A stretch of 38,818 nt of DNA from a virus. Within the stretch, counting starts at the first letter, position 1. Every line of letters begins with the position of its first letter. The stretch lies in IMG/VR virus record IMGVR_UViG_3300031576_000171, positions 1 to 38,818 of that record; one strand, 5' to 3'. The translations under genes and the position numbers were made by a program. Shown here piece by piece: positions 34,539 through 38,818 of the stretch. The notes beneath the pieces were generated by a model. It did not search any database and was not told where the DNA came from. It saw nothing but the letters and a program-made list of their open reading frames with translations.

Positions 34539-35638
34539 TGCAACAGGAATTTAAATCTTCCCCCACTGAATTCAAATCAGAGGGAGACCAGGGGGAGTTT
34601 GAAGGGCACTTTTCAATTTTCGGAAACGTGGATGATGCGGGAGACATCTCGCATCCCGGAATGTTTATCAAGACGATCCGGGAGCGCGGGCGGCGGGTCA
34701 AGCTGTTCTATGCCCATGACTGGAACAAGCTGATCGGTCCTCCTCCGAAGACATTGCAGGAGGATACGGTCGGGCTGTTTGCTGCGGCCCGGCTCACGCT
34801 GGACTCCCTCTGGGGTAAGGAAGCATGGGTATTGATGAAGGACGGAGCGCTGACCGAAGGCAGCTTTGGTTACTCGGCGGTCAAGTATGACTACGATGAG
34901 AACGCCGTCCGGCATCTGCGGGAAGTCAAACTGTTTGAACTCAGTCCGGTCCCGCTCGGCGCCAATCCGTTGACAGAACTGCGGGCGATCAAGTCCATGC
35001 TGGATGGGAAGCTGCCTCCGGGCGCCACGCTATACGATGAATTGGCGAGTCGGCTGGCGCTGTTTTCCAAGGGGGCTATCCCACCGCATACGACGGCAAA
35101 AGCCGATGAGAACCTTGCCTGGGACGCGGGCGCGCAGGTGCGGGAGGCAGAGGGAGCCGCACAGCTCCGGCGCATGCACGCCTGGCTGGATGATGACGGC
35201 GATCTTGAGGCAAAGGGTAGCTACAAACTGCCGCATCATCTGGCAGGCGGGGCGGTCGTATTGCGGGGAGTGATGGCCGCTGGTGGCGTGATGATGGGAG
35301 CGAGCGGGGGTGGCTCATTCCCCTCTGGCGACGTGGCCGGTATCAAGCGGCATCTGGAAGGGCATTATCACCAGTTTGACCGCAAGGCGCCGTGGGAAGA
35401 GGAAGCAGAACTGGACGTCTATGTGGAAACGGTAGAAGCTGTGCTACATGAGCTCAAAGCCGGTCGTGTATTGAGCGCGGCCAGCGTTGGCAAGGTCAAT
35501 GCGGTCCTTGCGGCGGTGCGCACCGCCCTGGCCGATCTGGAAGAACTGCTGGCATCCGCCGAGCCGGATACGCACTCGGCAATGCTGCATCGCAGAATGA
35601 GGGTCGCAAAGCTGGGGCTCTCGTTGAATACTCGTTGA
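34538..35638 (+). CDS. HK97-type prohead protease with C-terminal extension
   Basis: A 366-residue protein. Residues 15-155 are the U35/HK97 protease: GHFSIFGNVDD, the catalytic His in YAHDWNKLIG (H60), the nucleophile in GSFGYSA (S109) and the FELSPVPLGANP end. The 200-residue C-terminal part includes SYKLPHHLAGGAVVLRGVMA and DVAGIKRHLEGHYHQF, a domain often found after phage proteases, then a helix-rich tail that could act as scaffold. It processes the capsid precursor. The start is on a TAATG overlap. Confidence 0.9.
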   Translation: MQQEFKSSPTEFKSEGDQGEFEGHFSIFGNVDDAGDISHPGMFIKTIRERGRRVKLFYAHDWNKLIGPPPKTLQEDTVGLFAAARLTLDSLWGKEAWVLMKDGALTEGSFGYSAVKYDYDENAVRHLREVKLFELSPVPLGANPLTELRAIKSMLDGKLPPGATLYDELASRLALFSKGAIPPHTTAKADENLAWDAGAQVREAEGAAQLRRMHAWLDDDGDLEAKGSYKLPHHLAGGAVVLRGVMAAGGVMMGASGGGSFPSGDVAGIKRHLEGHYHQFDRKAPWEEEAELDVYVETVEAVLHELKAGRVLSAASVGKVNAVLAAVRTALADLEELLASAEPDTHSAMLHRRMRVAKLGLSLNTR

Positions 35639-35651
35639 AAGGAAGGTTACT

Positions 35652-36941
35652 ATGACCGTTCAAAGTAAGAAGCTGCGTGAGGAGGCCAACAACCTGTGGA
35701 CTCAGGCACATACCCTCCTCAAGGAGTTCGAAGGCAAATCCATCCCGGCTGAGAAGGCCACCGAGGTAGATACGCTGCTGGATCAGGTAGAAGCGAAGAA
35801 GGTAGAAGCCGACCGGCTGGACCGCATCGAAGGTCTGGAAAGTCACTTCAATGATCCGGTGAATCAACTGCCCGCTCCGACGGGTGACGGGGGGGATGAC
35901 GATAGCCAGCCCGCTGGAATGGCAGGCTACTATCGAAAGGCATTCCCCACGAGCCGATACTGGAAAAAGCCAATCACCGCTGCGGATAAGGCATTCGGGC
36001 TCTATCTGCGGAGTGGCGAGAAGGCTTTGAAGCCGGATGAGCTGAAAGCGCTTTCCGCCGGAGACGATGCGGCCGGCGGGTTCCTGGTGGCGCCGACCCA
36101 GTTTGCCACCGGGCTGCTGAAGTTCGTGGATGACCGGGTGATCGTGCGTCAACTGGCGCACGTCGAAACGCTGGCGGCAGCGGAGAGCCTCGGCATCCTC
36201 TCCATTGACACCGACCTGTCCGACCACGACTGGACATCGGAGATCCTGACCGGCGCGGAGGACACGATCAAGCCATTCGGCCAGCGGGCGCTGACTCCGC
36301 ATCCGCTCGCCAAGCGGATCAAGGTCTCGAACACCCTGCTGCGGAAGGCCACGAGGCCGGTGGAAGCTATCGTAATCGAGCGGCTGGGCTACAAGTATGC
36401 CGTCTCAACCGAGAAGGCGTACATGACCGGCGACGGCGCGCAGGAGCCGCTGGGCCTGTTCACGGCTTCGGCCAACGGGATTCCGGTAAGCCGGGACACC
36501 ACGTACACCGACACCAACGATACGACCCGCTCCGACAGTATCATCGATGCCAAGTTCGCGCTGAAAGAGCAGTACCAGATGTCGCCCACGACACGCTGGA
36601 TCGTCTCGCGGGAGTTTGTCAAGCGGGTGCGCAAGTTCAGAGATGCAAACGGGATGTTCCTGTGGAACCCCGGTCTGGCGCTGATGGGCGGCCAGCCGGC
36701 CACCATCGTGGACATCCCCTATGTGATGAGCGAGTTCGCGCCCAACACATTTACCACCGGGCTGTATATCGCCCTGCTCGGCGACCTGAACTTCTACTGG
36801 ATCGTGGACAGCCTGGCGTTCCAGATCCAGACGCTGATCGAGTTGTATGCGGAGGCCAATCAGCGCGGCTATATCGGCCGCTATGAAGGCGATGGCGCGC
36901 CGGTGCTGGCGGAAGCCTTTACCCGGCTCAAGATGGCCTGA
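35652..36941 (+). CDS. major capsid protein, HK97 fold
   Basis: A 429-residue protein. The N-terminal ~70 residues are a coiled-coil delta domain (LREEANNLWTQAHTLLKEFE, LLDQVEAKKVEADRLDRI) that is normally removed by the protease. The HK97 core begins near residue 115-140 with AGGFLVAPTQFATGLLKF, VRQLAHVETL, then KRIKVSNTLLRKA, STEKAYMTGDGAQEPLGLF, and TLIELYAEANQRGYIGRYEG at the C-terminal region. TTGAAAGGAAGGTTACT is a strong ribosome site suited to a highly made protein. Confidence 0.93.
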   Translation: MTVQSKKLREEANNLWTQAHTLLKEFEGKSIPAEKATEVDTLLDQVEAKKVEADRLDRIEGLESHFNDPVNQLPAPTGDGGDDDSQPAGMAGYYRKAFPTSRYWKKPITAADKAFGLYLRSGEKALKPDELKALSAGDDAAGGFLVAPTQFATGLLKFVDDRVIVRQLAHVETLAAAESLGILSIDTDLSDHDWTSEILTGAEDTIKPFGQRALTPHPLAKRIKVSNTLLRKATRPVEAIVIERLGYKYAVSTEKAYMTGDGAQEPLGLFTASANGIPVSRDTTYTDTNDTTRSDSIIDAKFALKEQYQMSPTTRWIVSREFVKRVRKFRDANGMFLWNPGLALMGGQPATIVDIPYVMSEFAPNTFTTGLYIALLGDLNFYWIVDSLAFQIQTLIELYAEANQRGYIGRYEGDGAPVLAEAFTRLKMA

Positions 36942-36980
36942 GTCCGGTGAAGAGAGTATTCAGATTGAAAGGAGTTTCCT

Positions 36981-37424
36981 ATGGCTGTCTATGAGACCAG
37001 TCGCACGGTTCTAAATCGCGTTTCCAACGCGGTGGCGGTGGGTACGACAACAATCACCAGCGCGTCGGTGGACATGCAGGACTGGCAGGGCTGCCGGTTC
37101 ATTGTCATCTGGGGCGCGATCACGGACGGCTCGCCGTCTATGAAAGTGCGCCAGGGGACCGTGACCGGCATGTCCGATGGCGCCGATCTGGCCGGGACGC
37201 TTGCGGCTCCGGCACTGACCGATGACAACAAGCTGACCATCGTGGATGTCTACCGACCGCAGGAGCGGTTCCTGGACTGCGTGGTCGCTCGCGGCGGAGC
37301 CACCGGCGCTGTCATTGACGCGATTATCGCGGAACAGTATGACCCGCGTGTCATGCCCGCCACGCAGGACGCCGATGTCGCGGTCGCCGAGAAGCACACT
37401 TCACCGGCCGAGGGGACAGCATAA
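36981..37424 (+). CDS. putative head decoration or stabilisation protein
   Basis: A 147-residue beta-rich protein directly after the capsid gene, with TTGAAAGGAGTTTCCT as a strong ribosome site. MAVYETSRTVLNRVSNAVAV, DWQGCRFIVIWGAITDGS and FLDCVVARGG are regular strands, and the C-terminus (PATQDADVAVAEKHTSPAEG) is flexible. Position and expression signal suggest a capsid-binding protein. I do not recognise the family with certainty. Confidence 0.68.
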   Translation: MAVYETSRTVLNRVSNAVAVGTTTITSASVDMQDWQGCRFIVIWGAITDGSPSMKVRQGTVTGMSDGADLAGTLAAPALTDDNKLTIVDVYRPQERFLDCVVARGGATGAVIDAIIAEQYDPRVMPATQDADVAVAEKHTSPAEGTA

Positions 37425-37430
37425 CGCGGT

Positions 37431-37952
37431 ATGAGTCTGCTGGCTATTGCGGAAGTGCGCGCGCTGGTTCGCACGGCGCTGGATGATGTCCAGCTTCAGA
37501 CGCTCATCGAGCGCGAGGAGACGGACATCATCCAGCGCTACGGCGCGCACTTTGTAAACGCGAGTACACCGATCACGGAGATCCTGCCCGGCGATAGAGA
37601 GCACCTGTTTCTCAGCCGGGAGATTGACTCGGTGACATCGGTGAAGGAGCGCATCGCAGTCACGGACGCGCAGGCAACGCTGGCGGCCACGGCCTACTAC
37701 GTGCGCAAAGGGGAAGGCGCTCTACAACGCGTGCCACTCGGGACGTTCTGGGGCGCGGAAGTGGAAGTCAGCTACGTACCGCAGGATGACAATCCCCGTC
37801 GCAAACAGGTGCTTCTGGAACTGGTGCGGCTGGCTCTGGAGCGCACCGCGATGAAGTCGGAAGCAATCGCCGGTGAGTACAGTTACAACGCGCCGGATTG
37901 GGATGCGGAGCGGGCGCGATTGATTCGCTCGCTCGGATTCACGGAGGTCTGA
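37431..37952 (+). CDS. head-tail connector protein (gp6-like adaptor)
   Basis: A 173-residue protein. The helical start (LLAIAEVRALVRTALDDVQL, QTLIEREETDIIQRYGAHF), central strands (LFLSREIDSVTSVKERI, VEVSYVPQDD) and C-terminal helix (LLELVRLALERTAMKSEAIA) follow the HK97 gp6/SPP1 gp15 adaptor pattern, which forms a ring under the portal. It lies after the capsid and decoration genes as expected, six bases after the previous stop. Confidence 0.82.
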   Translation: MSLLAIAEVRALVRTALDDVQLQTLIEREETDIIQRYGAHFVNASTPITEILPGDREHLFLSREIDSVTSVKERIAVTDAQATLAATAYYVRKGEGALQRVPLGTFWGAEVEVSYVPQDDNPRRKQVLLELVRLALERTAMKSEAIAGEYSYNAPDWDAERARLIRSLGFTEV

Positions 37953-37953
37953 T

Positions 37954-38286
37954 ATGGCTATTCTGACCGTTCAAGAGATCGTTCGCGCTGGAGTGATCCC
38001 GACGTACAACGCGGCGGCGGGCGGCGGGGACAGTTTTCCGAATGATAGCCGGATACTGCTGCATTTCAAGAACACCAATGCGGCGGCCCGCAATGTGACG
38101 GTTGCCACCCAGATCACGGTGGACGGCAAGGCGGTTGCGGACGATGTGCTCAACGTCCCGGCGACGACCGGAGACAAGATGATCGGACCGTTCCCTTCCA
38201 GTCTCTACAACGACGTCAATGGTCGGGTGCAGTTGACCTACGATGCCACAGCCGGTCTCACCGTTGCCGTGATGCGGTTGACCTGA
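37954..38286 (+). CDS. small beta-sandwich structural protein
   Basis: A 110-residue protein: MAILTVQEIVRAGVIPTYNA, then LLHFKNTNAAARNVTVATQI, VPATTGDKMIGPFPSSLYND and VQLTYDATAGLTVAVMRL. I know this pattern (tripartite Ig-like sandwich with GPFPxxxYND) as a common small phage protein near head-completion genes; its role is probably decoration or fibre attachment. It starts two bases after the adaptor stop. Confidence 0.72.
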   Translation: MAILTVQEIVRAGVIPTYNAAAGGGDSFPNDSRILLHFKNTNAAARNVTVATQITVDGKAVADDVLNVPATTGDKMIGPFPSSLYNDVNGRVQLTYDATAGLTVAVMRLT

Positions 38287-38290
38287 GGAA

Positions 38291-38365
38291 GTCTTCAGTC
38301 TTCAGACATCAGACGGCAGGCTTATCCGTTTGACTGAAGACTGCTGACTGCCGTCTGAAGACTGA
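38291..38365. repeat. CAGTC/CTTCAG tandem intergenic tract, copy 3
   Basis: GTCTTCAGTCTTCAGACATC, then CAGACGGCAGG, and on the other side TGACTGAAGACTGCTGACTG and CCGTCTGAAGACTGAT. Unlike the other copies this one is an inverted arrangement: AGACGGCAG (38311-38319) can pair with CTGCCGTCT (38348-38356). Confidence 0.8.
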
Positions 38366-38367
38366 TA

Positions 38368-38715
38368 ATGAGCTTTGCGAGCCACCTGATCCACACCTCC
38401 ACGGTGCAGACGGGGACACCGGCTGCCGATCCCTACAACCGGGACGTGCAGGCCTGGTCGGATCGGGAGGTGGAAATTCCCTGTCGGCTGGTGATTTCCA
38501 TCCACGATGTTATCACGAGTGATCTGGCACAACTGCTGACCGTCGCACGGTATCGGTTGCTGCTGCCTGCAGGTGTCACTGTGACAGAGAATGATCGGGT
38601 CAATGTCACACTGGAAGATGGCTCTGCCTCCGGTCCTTACCGGATCAAAGGCATTCTTCCCCGTCGAAACCATGCATTGCATCACACCACGCTGGAACTG
38701 GAGCGAGTGTCCTGA
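38368..38715 (+). CDS. head closure / head-tail joining protein
   Basis: A 115-residue protein of the phage head-tail joining (HK97 gp7 / SPP1 gp16-like) type: SHLIHTSTVQTGTPAADPYN, REVEIPCRLV, ARYRLLLPAGVTVTENDRVN, GPYRIKGILPRRN and HHTTLELERV form the expected small beta-barrel. It lies between the adaptor and the gp10-like protein across the join. The ATG follows a repeat tract with no clear ribosome site. Confidence 0.82.
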   Translation: MSFASHLIHTSTVQTGTPAADPYNRDVQAWSDREVEIPCRLVISIHDVITSDLAQLLTVARYRLLLPAGVTVTENDRVNVTLEDGSASGPYRIKGILPRRNHALHHTTLELERVS

Positions 38716-38818
38716 AAGGACACAGGACTATAGTCATGAGTCATCTCATTCCACAGATCACCCTTTCAGACGAAGAGTTTGAGCGGTTGCAGAACTACGC
38801 CGACCATCTGGGGCTGAC
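38692..38818. repeat. terminal direct repeat, right copy
   Basis: Exact copy of bases 1-127. It contains the end of the head-closure gene (stop at 38713-38715) and the first 83 bases of the small gene that is complete at the left end. Removing one copy gives a 38,691-bp circle. Confidence 0.95.
38736..38818 (+). CDS. partial duplicate of the RHH-like gene (cut by window end)
   Basis: First 83 bases of the gene that is complete at 45-242, present again only because of the 127-base terminal overlap. It is not a second gene. Confidence 0.95.
   Translation, partial: MSHLIPQITLSDEEFERLQNYADHLGL

Noticed and set aside
1-38818. tRNA genes, transposons, integrase
   Set aside because: I saw no cloverleaf with TTCRANY-type arm, no transposase or inverted-repeat-bounded element, and no tyrosine or serine recombinase motif. 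A tRNAscan and HMM search would be the decisive test.

Overview
The window is a complete, circular or circularly permuted genome of a tailed bacteriophage with a long non-contractile tail (siphovirus type). The last 127 bases repeat the first 127 exactly, so the unique unit is 38,691 bp and the sequence was opened inside the virion gene cluster. An overlap of exactly 127 bases is most simply an assembly k-mer overlap from closing a circle, not a biological terminal repeat. The host is bacterial: there are Shine-Dalgarno sites and sigma70-like promoters. The GC-rich coding sequence, several small proteins of familiar type and the tandem CAGTC-type intergenic repeats make me suspect a Chloroflexota host, but that is a weak inference.

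Reading around the circle, one long rightward late block starts at 25135 and passes through the junction to 9423. It holds a ParB-like/DNA methyltransferase fusion, the two terminase subunits, a portal protein fused to a MuF-like domain, a PrmA-like methyltransferase, a three-repeat beta-rich fibre-like protein, zinc-finger and repeat proteins, then (after an intrinsic terminator) the HK97-type prohead protease, major capsid protein and connector proteins. Next come tail completion, tail terminator, tail tube, a tail chaperone pair with a canonical -1 slippery heptamer, the tape measure, two large baseplate/tail-tip proteins, a clan GH-A-like glycosidase and two holin-like membrane proteins.

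The leftward (minus-strand) genes form the early region. A replication operon runs from 17225 down to 9640: a helix-turn-helix initiator-like protein, a DnaB-family helicase, several small zinc proteins, an SPPY-type DNA methyltransferase, a mini-GNAT and a HTH/zinc protein. It is driven by a near-perfect promoter (TTGACG-17-TATAAT). Its roughly 160-nt leader holds three long helices in the crossing order P1-P2-P3-P1'-P2'-P3', the most unusual feature of the window. A second leftward block (20916 to 17401) encodes small proteins of unknown function.

The control region (20.6-25.1 kb) has two divergent switches. One is a Cro-like protein (minus) against an XRE repressor (plus). The other is a ribbon-helix-helix regulator (plus) against a four-gene membrane/GIY-YIG operon (minus), with repeated TGTACGTAA-type operator candidates between them. 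A secreted lytic transglycosylase with its own strong promoter, and a small leftward AT-hook/RHH operon with another strong promoter, complete it. No integrase, transposase, tRNA, CRISPR array or DNA polymerase was recognised, so the phage probably relies on host DNA polymerase. If it is temperate it may persist as an episome.

Three families of short intergenic repeats are scattered over the genome: a G-rich GCGGGGATGGTAT element, CAGTC/CTTCAG tandem tracts, and a CTCAAGGTTGCTCACCCC-type element confined to the early region.
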